This document shows, piece by piece, positions 21,796 through 35,354 of a stretch of DNA of 64,000 bases. The stretch is from Hydractinia symbiolongicarpus (lineage: Eukaryota; Cnidaria; Hydrozoa; Anthoathecata; Hydractiniidae): the NCBI RefSeq assembly GCF_029227915.1, contig NC_079880.1:29135501-29199500 (forward strand), given 5' to 3'. A program made the translations under genes and the position numbers. The notes beneath the pieces are model-generated. The model was not told where the DNA came from. It did not search any database and saw only the letters and a program-made list of their open reading frames with translations. Numbering within the stretch: the stretch's first letter is position 1; each line of letters starts with the position of its first letter.

Positions 21796-23014
21796 CGTTG
21801 GGAAAATGAGTTTACTCCCTGGCTACTTTCTTTGTATACTTTTGACTATACGGGCCGAGTCCGGGATTTACGGGAAATCGCGGGTTTTCGTTTGCCGGCG
21901 ATTAAACTTCTTTTATTCAGCGTCCCATCAAAAATGAAAACATTTTTGAAAAATACAAGTCTCATGCGTTTTAGTGGTGAAAAAATAATATAAAAAATCG
22001 TTCGGAAAATGAGTTTACTCCCTGGGTACTTTCTTTGTATACTTTTAATTTTACGGGCCAAGCCCGGGATTTACGAGAAATGCCGGGTTTTCGTTTGCCG
22101 GCGATTAAACTTCTTTTATTCGGTGTCTCATCAAAAATGAAAACATTTTTGAAAACTACAAGTCATATGCGTTTTAATGGTCAAAAGATATATTAAAAAA
22201 TCGTTCGGGAAGTGAGTTTACTCCCTGGGTGCTTTCTTTGTATAATTTTGACTATACGGGCCGAGTCTGGGATTTACGGGAAGTCGCGGGTTTTCGTTTG
22301 TCGGCAATTAAACTTCTTTTATTCAGCGTCTCATCAAAAATGAAAACATTTTTGAAAAATACAAGTCTTATGCGTTTTAGTGGTGAAAAAATAATTTAAA
22401 AAATCGTTCTGGAAATGAGTTTACTCACAGGGTACTTTCTTTGTATACATTCGACTATACGGGCCAAGCCCGGGATTTACGGGAAATCGCGGGTTTTCGT
22501 TTGCCGGCGATTAAACCTCTTTCATTAAGCGTCTCATCAAAAATGAAAACATTTTTGAAAACTACAAGTCTCATGCGTTTTAGTGGTGAAAAAAAAATTT
22601 AAAAAATCGTTCGGGAAATGAGTTTACTCCCTGGGTACTTTCTTTGTATACATTCGACTACACGGGCCAAGCCCGGGATTTAGGGGAAGTCGCTGGTTTT
22701 CGTTTGCCGGCGATTAAACCTCTTTTATTAAGCGTCTCATCAAAAATGAAAACATTTTTGAAAACTACAAGTCTCATGCGTTTTAGTGGTGAAAAAATAA
22801 TTTAAAAAATCGTTCTGGAAAATGAGTTTACTCCCTGGGTACTTTCTTTGTATACATTCGACTACACGGGCCAAGCCCGGGATTTAGGGGAAGTCGCTGG
22901 TTTTCGTTTGCCGGCGATTAAACCTCTTTTATTAAGCGTCTCATCAAAAATGAAAACATTTTTGAAAACTACAAGTCTCATGCGTTTTAGTGGTGAGAAA
23001 ATAATTTAAAAAAT

Positions 23015-23136
23015 CGTTCTGGAAAATGAGTTTACTCCCTGGGTACTTTCTTTGCACACTTTTGACTTTACGGCCGAGTTCGGGATTTACGGGAAATCGC
23101 GGGCTTTCGTTTGATTTAAAAAATCGTTTAAAAAAA
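23015..23136 (+). repeat. Short unit S, subfamily b
   Basis: Like 1343, with GATTTACGGG. It sits 731 bp before the next S unit. Confidence 0.86.
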
Positions 23137-23745
23137 CGTTGGGAAAATGAGTTTACTCCCTGGGTACTTTCTTTGTATACTTTTGACTATACGGGCCGAG
23201 TCCGGGATTTACGGGAAATCGCGGGTTTTCGTTTGCCGGCGATTAAACTTCTTTTATTCAGCGTCCCATCAAAAATGAAAACATTTTTGAAAAATACAAG
23301 TCTCATGCGTTTTAGTGGTGAAAAAATAATATAAAAAATCGTTCGGGAAATGGGTTTACTCCCTGGGTACTTTCTTTGTACACTTTTGACTATACGGGCC
23401 AAGCCCGGGATTTACGGGAAATCGCGCGTTTTTGTTTGCCGGCGATTAAACTTCTTTTATTCAGTGTCTCATCAAAAATGAAAACATTTTTGAAAACTAC
23501 AAGTCTTATGCGTTTTAGTGGTGAAAAAATAATTTAAAAAATCGTTCTGGAAATGAGTTTACTCACAGGGTACTTTCTTTGTATACATTCGACTATACGG
23601 GCCAAGCCCGGGATTTACGGGAAATCGCGGGTTTTCGTTTGCCGGCGATTAAACCTCTTTCATTAAGCGTCTCATCAAAAATGAAAACATTTTTGAAAAC
23701 TACAAGTCTCATGCGTTTTAGTGGTGAAAAAAAAATTTAAAAAAT

Positions 23746-23866
23746 CGTTCGGGAAATGAGTTTACTCCCTGGGTACTTTCTTTGCACACTTTTGACTTTA
23801 CGGCCGAGTTCGGGATTTCCGGGAAATCGCGGGCTTTCGTTTGATTTAAAAAATCGTTTAAAAAAA
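23746..23866 (+). repeat. Short unit S, subfamily b (121 bp)
   Basis: Starts CGTTCGGGAAATGAG, so it is one A shorter, and has GATTTCCGGG. It follows a B rather than a C monomer. Confidence 0.86.
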
Positions 23867-25288
23867 CGTTGGGAAAATGAGTTTACTCCCTGGGTACTTT
23901 CTTTGTATACTTTTGACTATACGGGCCGAGTCCGGGATTTACGGGAAATCGCGGGTTTTCGTTTGCCGGCGATTAAACTTCTTTTATTCAGCGTCCCATC
24001 AAAAATGAAAACATTTTTGAAAAATACAAGTCTCATGCGTTTTAGTGGTGAAAAAATAATATAAAAAATCGTTCGGGAAATGAGTTTACTCCCTGGGTAC
24101 TTTCTTTGTATACTTTTAATTTTACGGGCCAAGCCCGGGATTTACGAGAAATGCCGGGTTTTCGTTTGCCGGCGATTAAACTTCTTTTATTCGGTGTCTC
24201 ATCAAAAATGAAAACATTTTTGAAAACTACATGTCTCATGCGTTTTAATGGTGAAAAAATACTTTAAAAAATCGTTCGGGAAGTGAGTTTGCTCCCTGGG
24301 TCCTTTCTTTGTATAATTTTGACTATACGGGCCGAGTCCGGGATTTACGGGAAGTTGCGGGTTTTCGTTTGCCGGCGATTAAGCTTCTTTTATTCAGCGT
24401 CTCATCAAAAATGAAAACATTTTCAAAAACTGCAAGTCTCATGGGCTTTAGTGGTGAAATAATAATATAAAAAATCGTTCGGGAAATGGGTTTACTCCCT
24501 GGGTACTTTCTTTGTACACTTTTGACTATACGGGCCAAGCCCGGGATTTACGGGAAATCGCGCGTTTTTGTTTGCCGGCGATTAAACTTCTTTTATTCAG
24601 TGTCTCATCAAAAATGAAAACATTTTTGAAAACTACAAGTCTTATGCGTTTTAGTGGTGACAAAATAATTTAAAAAATCGTTCTGGAAATGAGTTTACTC
24701 ACAGGGTACTTTCTTTGTATACATTCGACTATGCGGGCCAAGCCCGGGATTTACGGGAAATCGCGGGTTTTCGTTTGCCAGCGATTAAACCTCTTTCATT
24801 AGGCGTCTCATCAAAAATTAAAACATTTTTGAAAACTACAAGTCTCATACGTTTTACTGGTGAAAAAATAATTTAAAAAATCGTTCGGGAAATGAGTTTA
24901 CTCCCTGGGTACTTTCTTTGTATACATTCGACTACACGGGCCAAGCCCAGGATTTAGGTGAAATCGCTGGTTTTCGTTTGCCGGCGATTAAACCTCCTTC
25001 ATTAAGCGTCTCATCAAAAATGAAAACATTTCTGAAAACTGCAAGTCTCATGCGTTTTAGTGGTGAAAAAATAATTTAAAAAATCGTTCTGGAAAATGAG
25101 TTTACTCCCTGGGTACTTTCTTTGTATACATTCGACTACACGGGCCAAGCCCGGGATTTAGGGGAAGTCGCTGGTTTTCGTTTGCCGGCGATTAAACCTC
25201 TTTTATTAAGCGTCTCATCAAAAATGAAAACATTTTTGAAAACTACAAGTCTCATGCGTTTTAGTGGTGAGAAAATAATTTAAAAAAT

Positions 25289-25410
25289 CGTTCTGGAAAA
25301 TGAGTTTACTCCCTGGGTACTTTCTTTGCACACTTTTGACTTTACGGCCGAGTTCGGGATTTCCGGGAAATCGCGGGCTTTCGTTTGATTTAAAAAATCG
25401 TTTAAAAAAA
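25289..25410 (+). repeat. Short unit S, subfamily b
   Basis: Shares GATTTCCGGG with 23746, but starts CGTTCTGGAAAATGAG after a C monomer. Confidence 0.86.
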
Positions 25411-26425
25411 CGTTGGGAAAATGAGTTTACTCCCTGGGTACTTTCTTTGTATACTTTTGACTATACGGGCCGAGTCCGGGATTTACGGGAAATCGCGGGT
25501 TTTCGTTTGCCGGCGATTAAACTTCTTTTATTCAGCGTCCCATCAAAAATGAAAACATTTTTGAAAAATACAAGTCTCATGCGTTTTAGTGGTGAAAAAA
25601 TAATATAAAAAATCGTTCGGGAAATGAGTTTACTCCCTGGGTACTTTCTTTGTATACTTTTAATTTTACGGGCCAAGCCCGGGATTTACGAGAAATGCCG
25701 GGTTTTCGTTTGCCGGCGATTAAACTTCTTTTATTCGGTGTCTCATCAAAAATGAAAACATTTTTGAAAACTACATGTCTCATGCGTTTTAATGGTGAAA
25801 AAATACTTTAAAAAATCGTTCGGGAAGTGAGTTTGCTCCCTGGGTCCTTTCTTTGTATAATTTTGACTATACGGGCCGAGTCCGGGATTTACGGGAAGTC
25901 GCGGGTTTTCGTTTGCCGGCGATTAAGCTTCTTTTATTCAGCGTCTCATCAAAAATGAAAACATTTTCAAAAACTGCAAGTCTCATGGGCTTTAGTGGTG
26001 AAATAATAATATAAAAAATCGTTCGGGAAATGGGTTTACTCCCTGGGTACTTTCTTTGTACACTTTTGACTATACGGGCCAAGCCCGGGATTTACGGGAA
26101 ATCGCGCGTTTTTGTTTGCCGGCGATTAAACTTCTTTTATTCAGTGTCTCATCAAAAATGAAAACATTTTTGAAAACTACAAGTCTTATGCGTTTTAGTG
26201 GTGAAAAAATAATTTAAAAAATCGTTCTGGAAATGAGTTTACTCACAGGGTACTTTCTTTGTATACATTCGACTATACGGGCCAAGCCCGGGATTTACGG
26301 GAAATCGCGGGTTTTCGTTTGCCGGCGATTAAACCTCTTTCATTAAGCGTCTCATCAAAAATGAAAACATTTTTGAAAACTACAAGTCTCATGCGTTTTA
26401 GTGGTGAAAAAAAAATTTAAAAAAT

Positions 26426-26546
26426 CGTTCGGGAAATGAGTTTACTCCCTGGGTACTTTCTTTGCACACTTTTGACTTTACGGCCGAGTTCGGGATTTCC
26501 GGGAAATCGCGGGCTTTCGTTTGATTTAAAAAATCGTTTAAAAAAA
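26426..26546 (+). repeat. Short unit S, subfamily b
   Basis: Partner of 23746 at 2680 bp, again after a B monomer. It is followed by ACGCTGGG. Confidence 0.86.
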
Positions 26547-27968
26547 CGCTGGGAAAATGAGTTTACTCCCTGGGTACTTTCTTTGTATACTTTTGACTAT
26601 ACGGGCCGAGTCCGGGATTTACGGGAAATCGCGGGTTTTCGTTTGCCGGCGATTAAACTTCTTTTATTCAGCGTCCCATCAAAAATGAAAACATTTTTGA
26701 AAAATACAAGTCTCATGCGTTTTAGTGGTGAAAAAATAATATAAAAAATCGTTCGGGAAATGAGTTTACTCCCTGGGTACTTTCTTTGTATACTTTTAAT
26801 TTTACGGGCCAAGCCCGGGATTTACGAGAAATGCCGGGTTTTCGTTTGCCGGCGATTAAACTTCTTTTATTCGGTGTCTCATCAAAAATGAAAACATTTT
26901 TGAAAACTACATGTCTCATGCGTTTTAATGGTGAAAAAATACTTTAAAAAATCGTTCGGGAAGTGAGTTTGCTCCCTGGGTCCTTTCTTTGTATAATTTT
27001 GACTATACGGGCCGAGTCCGGGATTTACGGGAAGTCGCGGGTTTTCGTTTGCCGGCGATTAAGCTTCTTTTATTCAGCGTCTCATCAAAAATGAAAACAT
27101 TTTCAAAAACTGCAAGTCTCATGGGCTTTAGTGGTGAAATAATAATATAAAAAATCGTTCGGGAAATGGGTTTACTCCCTGGGTACTTTCTTTGTACACT
27201 TTTGACTATACGGGCCAAGCCCGGGATTTACGGGAAATCGCGCGTTTTTGTTTGCCGGCGATTAAACTTCTTTTATTCAGTGTCTCATCAAAAATGAAAA
27301 CATTTTTGAAAACTACAAGTCTTATGCGTTTTAGTGGTGACAAAATAATTTAAAAAATCGTTCTGGAAATGAGTTTACTCACAGGGTACTTTCTTTGTAT
27401 ACATTCGACTATGCGGGCCAAGCCCGGGATTTACGGGAAATCGCGGGTTTTCGTTTGCCAGCGATTAAACCTCTTTCATTAGGCGTCTCATCAAAAATTA
27501 AAACATTTTTGAAAACTACAAGTCTCATACGTTTTACTGGTGAAAAAATAATTTAAAAAATCGTTCGGGAAATGAGTTTACTTCCTGGGTACTTTCTTTG
27601 TATACATTCGACTACACGGGCCAAGCCCAGGATTTAGGTGAAATCGCTGGTTTTCGTTTGCCGGCGATTAAACCTCCTTCATTAAGCGTCTCATCAAAAA
27701 TGAAAACATTTCTGAAAACTGCAAGTCTCATGCGTTTTAGTGGTGAAAAAATAATTTAAAAAATCGTTCTGGAAAATGAGTTTACTCCCTGGGTACTTTC
27801 TTTGTATACATTCGACTACACGGGCCAAGCCCGGGATTTAGGGGAAGTCGCTGGTTTTCGTTTGCCGGCGATTAAACCTCTTTTATTAAGCGTCTCATCA
27901 AAAATGAAAACATTTTTGAAAACTACAAGTCTCATGCGTTTTAGTGGTGAGAAAATAATTTAAAAAAT

Positions 27969-28090
27969 CGTTCTGGAAAATGAGTTTACTCCCTGGGTAC
28001 TTTCTTTGCACACTTTTGACTTTACGGCCGAGTTCGGGATTTCCGGGAAATCGCGGGCTTTCGTTTGATTTAAAAAATCGTTTAAAAAAA
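27969..28090 (+). repeat. Short unit S, subfamily b
   Basis: Partner of 25289 at 2680 bp. It is the last S unit before a 4.4-kb gap to 32351. Confidence 0.86.
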
Positions 28091-28880
28091 CGTTGGGAAA
28101 ATGAGTTTACTCCCTGGGTACTTTCTTTGTATACTTTTGACTATACGGGCCGAGTCCGGGATTTACGGGAAATCGCGGGTTTTCGTTTGCCGGCGATTAA
28201 ACTTCTTTTATTCAGCGTCCCATCAAAAATGAAAACATTTTTGAAAAATACAAGTCTCATGCGTTTTAGTGGTGAAAAAATAATATAAAAAATCGTTCGG
28301 GAAATGAGTTTACTCCCTGGGTACTTTCTTTGTATACTTTTAATTTTACGGGCCAAGCCCGGGATTTACGAGAAATGCCGGGTTTTCGTTTGCCGGCGAT
28401 TAAACTTCTTTTATTCGGTGTCTCATCAAAAATGAAAACATTTTTGAAAACTACATGTCTCATGCGTTTTAATGGTGAAAAAATACTTTAAAAAATCGTT
28501 CGGGAAGTGAGTTTGCTCCCTGGGTCCTTTCTTTGTATAATTTTGACTATACGGGCCGAGTCCGGGATTTACGGGAAGTCGCGGGTTTTCGTTTGCCGGC
28601 GATTAAGCTTCTTTTATTCAGCGTCTCATCAAAAATGAAAACATTTTCAAAAACTGCAAGTCTCATGGGCTTTAGTGGTGAAATAATAATATAAAAAATC
28701 GTTCGGGAAATGGGTTTACTCCCTGGGTACTTTCTTTGTACACTTTTGACTATACGGGCCAAGCCCGGGATTTACGGGAAATCGCGCGTTTTTGTTTGCC
28801 GGCGATTAAACTTCTTTTATTCAGTGTCTCATCAAAAATGAAAACATTTTTGAAAACTACAAGTCTTATGCGTTTTAGTG

Positions 28881-31800
28881 GTGACAAAATAATTTAAAAA
28901 ATCGTTCTGGAAATGAGTTTACTCACAGGGTACTTTCTTTGTATACATTCGACTATGCGGGCCAAGCCCGGGATTTACGGGAAATCGCGGGTTTTCGTTT
29001 GCCAGCGATTAAACCTCTTTCATTAGGCGTCTCATCAAAAATTAAAACATTTTTGAAAACTACAAGTCTCATACGTTTTACTGGTGAAAAAATAATTTAA
29101 AAAATCGTTCGGGAAATGAGTTTACTCCCTGGGTACTTTCTTTGTATACATTCGACTACACCGGCCAAGCCCAGGATTTAGGTGAAATCGCTGGTTTTCG
29201 TTTGCCGGCGATTAAACCTCCTTCATTAAGCGTCTCATCAAAAATGAAAACATTTCTGAAAACTGCAAGTCTCATGCGTTTTAGTGGTGAAATAATAATT
29301 TAAAAAATCGTTCCGGAAATGAATTTACACCCTGGGTACTTTTTTTTTATACTTTTGACTATACGGGTTGAGTCCCGGATTTACGGGAAATCGCAGGTTT
29401 TCGTTTGCCGGCGATTAAACTTCTTTTATTCAGCGTCTCATCAAAAATGAAAACATTTTTGAAAACTACAAGTCTCATGCGTTTTAGTGGTGAAAAAATA
29501 ATATAAAAAATCGTTCGGGAAATGAATTTACACCCTGGGTACTTTCTTTTTATACTTTTGACTATACGGGTTGAGTCCCGGATTTACGGGAAATCGCTGG
29601 TTTTCGTTTGCCGGCGATTAAACTTCTTTTATTCAGCGTCTCATCAAAAATGAAAACATTTTTGGAAACTACAAGTCTCATGCGTTTTAGTGGTGAAAAA
29701 ATAATTTAAAAAATCGTTCGGGAAATGAGTTTACTCCCTGGACACTTTCTTTGTATACTTTTGATTATACGGGCCGAGACCGGGGTTTACGGGAAATGTC
29801 GGGTTTTCGTTCGCCGGCGATTAAACTTCTTTTATTCAACGTCTTATCAAAAATGAAAACATTTTTGAAAACTACAAGTCTCATGCGTTTTAGTGGTGAC
29901 AAGATAATTTAAAAATCGTTTGGGAAATGAGTTTACACCCTGGGTACTTTCTTTGTATTCTTTTGATTATACGGGCCGACACCGGGGTTTACGGGAAATA
30001 ACGGGTTTTCGTTTGGCGGCGATTAAACTTCTTTTATTCAACGTCTCATCAAAAATGAAAACATTTTTGAAAACTACAAGTCTCATGCGTTTTAGTGGTG
30101 AGAAGATAATTTAAAAATCGTACGGGAAATGAGTTTACACCCTGGGTACTTTCTTTGTATACTTTTGACTTTACAGGCCGAGTCCGGGATTTACGGGAAA
30201 TCGCAGGTTTTCGTTTGCCGGCGTTTAAACTGCTTTTATTCAGCGTCTCATCAAAAATGAAAACAAGTTTGAAGATTACAAGTCTCATGCGATTTAGTGG
30301 TGAAAAAATAATTTAAAAAATCGTTTGGGAAATGAGTTTACTCCCTGGGTACTTTCTTTGTATACTTTTGACTATACGGGCCAAGCCCGGGATTTACAGG
30401 AAATCGCGGGTTTTCGTTTGCCGGCGATTAAACTTCTTTTGTTCAGCGTCTCATCAAAAATGAAAACATTTTTGAAAACTACAAGTCTTATGCGTTTTAG
30501 TGGTGAAAAAATATATTAAAAAATCGTTCTGGAAATGAGTTTACTCACAGGGTACTTTCTTTGTATACATTCGACTATACGGGCCAAGCCCGGGATTTAC
30601 GGGAAATAGCGGGTTTTCGTTTGCCGGCGATTAAACCTCTTTCATTAGGCGTCTCATCAAAAATGAAAACATTTTTGAAAACTACAAGTCTCATGCGTTT
30701 TAGTGGTGAAAAAAATATTTAAAAAATCGTTCGGGAAATGAGTTTACTCCCTGGGTACTTTCTTTGGATACATTCGACTATACGGGCCAAGCCCGGGATT
30801 TACGGGAAATCGCGGGTTTTCATTTGCCGGCAATTAAACCTCTTTTATTCAGCGTCTCATCAAAAATGAAAACGATTTTGAAAACTGCAAGTCTCATGCG
30901 TTTTAGTGGTGAAAAAATAATTTAAAAAATCGTTCGGGAAATGAGTTTACTCCCAGGGTACCTTATTTGTATACTTTTGACTATACAGGCCGAGTCCGGG
31001 ATTTACGGGAAGTCGCGGGTTTTCGTTTGACGGCGATTAAACTTCTTTTATTCAGCGTCTCATCAAAATAAAAACATTTTTAAAAACCACAAGTCTCATG
31101 CGTTTTAGTGGTGAAAAGATAATTTGAAAAATCGTTCGGGAAATGAGTTTACACCCTGGGTACTTTCTTTGTATACTTTTGACTATACGGGCCGAGTCCT
31201 GGATTTACGGGAAGTCGCGGGTTTTCGTTTGCCTGTGATTAAACTTCTTTTATTCAGCGTCTCATCAAAAATGAAAACATTTTTAAAAACTACAAGTTTC
31301 ATGGGCTTTAGAGGTGAAATAATAATTTAAAAAATCGTTCGGGTAATGAGTTTACACCCTGGGTATTTTCTTTGTATACTTTTGACTATACGGGCCGAGT
31401 CCGGGATTTACGGGAAATCGCAGGTTTTCGTTTGCCGGCGATTAAATTTCTTTTATTCAGCGTCTCATCAAAAATGAAAACATTTTTGAAAACTACAAGT
31501 CTCATGCGTTTTAGTGGTGAAAAAATAATTTAAAAAATTGTTCGTGAAATGAGTTTACTCCCTTGGTACTTTCTTTGTATACTTTTGATTATACGGGCCC
31601 CAGTCCGGGGTTTACAGGAAATGGCGGGTTTTCGTTTGCCGGAGATTAAACTTCTTTTATTCAGCGTGTCATCAAAAATGAAAACATTTTTGAAAACTAC
31701 AAGTCTCATGCGTTTTAGTGGTGAAAAAATAATTTAAAAAGTCGTTCGTGAAATGAGTTTATTCCCTTGGTACTTTCTTTGTATACTTTTGACTATACGG

Positions 31801-32350
31801 ACCAAGCTCGGGATTTACGGGAAATCGCGGGTTCGTTTGCCGGCGATTCAACTTCCTTTATTCAGCGTCTCATCAAAAATGAAAACATTTTTGAAAACTA
31901 CAAGTCTTATGCGTTTTAGTGGTGAAAAAATAATTTAAAAAATCGTTCTGGAAATGAGTTTACTCACAGGGTACTTTCTTTGTATACATTCGACTATACG
32001 GGCCAAGCCCGGGATTTATGGGAAATCGCGGGTTTTCGTTTGCCGGCGATTAAACCTCTTTCATTAAGCGTCTCATCAAAAATGAAAACACTTTTGAAAA
32101 CTACAAGTCTCATGCGTTTTTGTGGTAAAAAAAAAATTTAAAAAATCGTTCGGGAAATGAGTTTACTCCCTGGGTACTTTCTTTGTATACATTCGACTAC
32201 ACGGGCCAAGCCCGGGATTTAGAGGGAAATCGCTGGTTTTCGTTTGCCGGCGATTAAACCTCTTTTATTAAGCGTCTCATCAAAAATGAAAACATTTTTG
32301 AAAACTACAAGTCTCATGCGTTTTAGTGGTGAAAAAATAATTTAAAAAAT
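28881..32350 (+). repeat. Long-range duplicated segment, right copy, and flank
   Basis: About 28881-31640 continues the partner of 14488-17.9 kb (B, C-like, D, D, E, E, A, A, B, B-like, A, and so on). From about 31740 the order is new: F-like with GTCGTTCGTGAAATG and CGGACCAAGCTCGGG, then B, then C. That trio recurs in the next block at 34624, 35964 and 38643. The F-like monomer at 31745 has GGGTTCGTTTG, a 2-bp loss from GGGTTTTCGTTTG. Confidence 0.75.
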
Positions 32351-32472
32351 CGTTGAGAAAATGAGTTTACTCCCTGGGTACTTTCTTTGCATACTTTTGA
32401 CTTTACGGGCCGAGTCCGGGATTTACGGGAAATCGAGGGTTTTCGTTTGATTTAAAAAATCGTTTAAAAAAA
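32351..32472 (+). repeat. Short unit S, subfamily d
   Basis: Subfamily d is marked by AATCGAGGG and is followed by ACGTTCGG. This copy starts CGTTGAGAAAATG, unlike the CGTTCGG start of its relatives. Confidence 0.86.
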
Positions 32473-33284
32473 CGTTCGGAAAATTAGTTTACTCCCTGGG
32501 TACTTTCTTTGTATACTTTTAACTATACGGGCCGAGTCCGGGATTTACGGGAATTCGCGGGTTTTCGTTTGCCGGCGATTAAACTTCTTTTATTCGGTGT
32601 CTCATCAAAAATGAAAACATTTTTGAAAACTACAAGTCTCATGCGTTTTAATGGTGAAAAGATAATTTAAAAAATCGTTCATGAAATGAGTTTACTCCCT
32701 GGGTACTTTCTTTGTATACATTCGACTATACGGACCAAGCTCGGGATTTACGGGAAATCGCGGGTTTTCGTTTGCCGGCGATTCAACTTCTTTTATTCAG
32801 CGTCTCATCAAAAATGAAAACATTTTTGAAAACTACAAGTCTTATGCGTTTTAGTGGTGAAAAAATAATTTAAAAAATCGTTCTGGAAATGAGTTTAATC
32901 ACAGAGTACTTTCTTTGTATACATTCGACTATACGGGCCAAGCCCGGGATTTATGGGAAATCGCGGGTTTTCGTTTGCCGGCGATTAAACCTCTTTCATT
33001 AAGCGTCTCATCAAAAATGAAAACACTTTTGAAAACTACAAGTCTCATGCGTTTTTGTGGTAAAAAAAAAATTTAAAAAATCGTTCGGGAAATGAGTTTA
33101 CTCCCTGGGTACTTTCTTTGTATACATTCGACTACACGGGCCAAGCCCGGGATTTAGGGGAAATCGCTGGTTTTCGTTTGCCGGCGATTAAACCTCTTTT
33201 ATTAAGCGTCTCATCAAAAATGAAAACATTTTTAAAAACTACAAGTCTCATGCGTTTTAGTGGTGAAAAAATAATTTAAAAAAT

Positions 33285-33406
33285 CGTTCGGAAAATGAGT
33301 TTACTCCCTGGGTACTTTCTTTGCATACTTTTGACTTTACGGGCCGAGTCCGGGATTTACGGGAAATCGAGGGTTTTCGTTTGATTTAAAAAATCGTTTA
33401 AAAAAA
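33285..33406 (+). repeat. Short unit S, subfamily d
   Basis: First S of the 4019-bp super-repeat. The next monomer has GGAAAATTAG. Confidence 0.86.
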
Positions 33407-35232
33407 CGTTCGGAAAATTAGTTTACTCCCTGGGTACTTTCTTTGTATACTTTTAACTATACGGGCCGAGTCCGGGATTTACGGGAATTCGCGGGTTTTC
33501 GTTTGCCGGCGATTAAACTTCTTTTATTCGGTGTCTCGTCAAAAATGAAAACATTTTTGAAAACTACAAGTCTCATGCGTTTTAATGGTGAACAGATAAT
33601 TTAAAAAATCGTTCGGGAAATGAGTTTACTCCCTGGGTAGTTTCTTTGTATACTTTTAATTACACGGGCCAAGTCCGGGATTTACGGGAAATGCCGGGTT
33701 TTCGTTTGCCGGCGATTAAACTTCTTTTATTCGGTGTCTCATCAAAAATGAAAACATTTTTGAAAACTACAAGTCTTATGCGTTTTAATGGTAAAAAGAT
33801 AATTTAAAAAATCGTTCGGGAAGTGAGTTTACTCCCTGGATGCTTTCTTTGTATACTTTTGACTATACGGGCCGAGTCCGGGATTTACTGGAAGTCGCGG
33901 GTTTTCGTTTGCCGGCGATTAAACTTCTTTTATTCAGCGTCTCATCAAAAATGTAAACATTTTCAAAAACTACAAGTCTCATGGGCTTTAGTGGTGAAAT
34001 AATAATTTAAAAAATCGTTCCGGAAATGAGTTTACACCCTGGGTACTTTCTTTGTATACTTTTGACTATACGGGCCGAGTCCGGGATTTTCGGTAAATCG
34101 CAGGTTTTCGTTTGCGGGCGATTAAACCTCTTTTATTCAGCGTCTCATCAAAATTGAAAACATTTTTGAAAACTACAAGTCTCATGCGTTTTGTGGTGAA
34201 AAAATAATTTAAAAAATCGTTCGGGAAATGAGTTTACTCCCTGGGTACTTTCTTTGTATACTTTTGATTATACGGGCCGAGTCCGGAGTTTACGGGAAAT
34301 GGCGGGTTTTCGTTTGCCGGCGATTAAACTTCTGTTATTCAGCGTCTCATCAAAAATGAAAACATTTTTGAAAACTACAAGTCTCATGCGTTTTAGTGGT
34401 GAAAAGATAATTTGAAAAATCGTTCGGGAAATGAGTTTACACCCTGGGTACTTCCTTTGTATACTTTTGACTATACGGGCCGAGTCCGGGATTTACGGGA
34501 AATCGCAGGTTTTCGTTTGTCGGCGATTAAATTTCTTTTATTCAGCGTCTCAGCAAAAATGAAAACATATTTGAAAACTACAAGTCTCATGCGTTTTAGT
34601 GGTGAAAAAATAATTTAAAAAGTCGTTCGTGAAATGAGTTTATTCCCTTGGTACTTTCTTTGTATACTTTTGACTATACGGACCAAGCTCGGGATTTACG
34701 GGAAATCGCGGGTTTTCGTTTGCCGGCGATTCAACTTCTTTTATTCAGCGTCTCATCAAAAATGAAAACATTTTTGAAAACTACAAGTCTTATGCGTTTT
34801 AGTGGTGAAAAAATAATTTAAAAAATCGTTCTGGAAATGAGTTTACTCACAGGGTACTTTCTTTGTATACATTCGACTATACGGGCCAAGCCCGGGATTT
34901 ATGGGAAATCGCGGGTTTTCGTTTGCCGGCGATTAAACTTCTTTCATTAAGCGTCTCATCAAAAATGAAAACACTTTTGAAAACTACAAGTCTCATGCGT
35001 TTTAGTGGTAAAAAAAAAATTTAAAAAATCGTTCGGGAAATGAGTTTACTCCCTGGGTACTCTCTTTGTATACATTCGACTACACGGGCCAAGCCCGGGA
35101 TTTAGGGGAAATCGCTGGTTTTCGTTTGCCGGCGATTAAACCTCTTTTATTAAGCGTCTCATCAAAAATGAAAACATTTTTGAAAACTACAAGTCTCATG
35201 CGTTTTAGTGGTGAAAAAATAATTTAAAAAAT

Positions 35233-35354
35233 CGTTCGGAAAATGAGTTTACTCCCTGGGTACTTTCTTTGCATACTTTTGACTTTACGGGCCGAGTCCG
35301 GGATTTACGGGAAATCGAGGGTTTTCGTTTGATTTAAAAAATCGTTTAAAAAAA
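35233..35354 (+). repeat. Short unit S, subfamily d
   Basis: Inside the first 1340-bp nested copy. The next monomer has AAAATGATTTTAC and GGGCCGCGTCTGGG. Confidence 0.86.

Larger units (their letters stand above)
21674..23339 (+). repeat. S-containing satellite, 1341-bp spacing
   Basis: Subfamily-b short units at 21674 and 23015 are 1341 bp apart (S plus six monomers and a 1-bp insertion). The order is S, A, I-like, G, B, C, C, S, A. This is the same order as 1343-3415 minus several units. The monomer at 23137 merges at its right end into the start of the 2680-bp HOR. Confidence 0.75.
23340..28880 (+). repeat. HOR block, 2680-bp period, two nearly identical copies
   Basis: About 23340-26200 matches about 26020-28880. 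One period is 12 full monomers and two subfamily-b short units (23746 and 25289; 26426 and 27969): 121 + 7x203 + 1 + 122 + 5x203 = 2680. By eye I find only a few differences, for example T/C at 24356 versus 27036, T/C in the AACGTTGGG after the S units at 23746 and 26426, and CTCCCTGG versus CTTCCTGG near 24900 and 27580. This is one of the most recent large amplifications in the window, or an assembly duplication. Confidence 0.85.
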
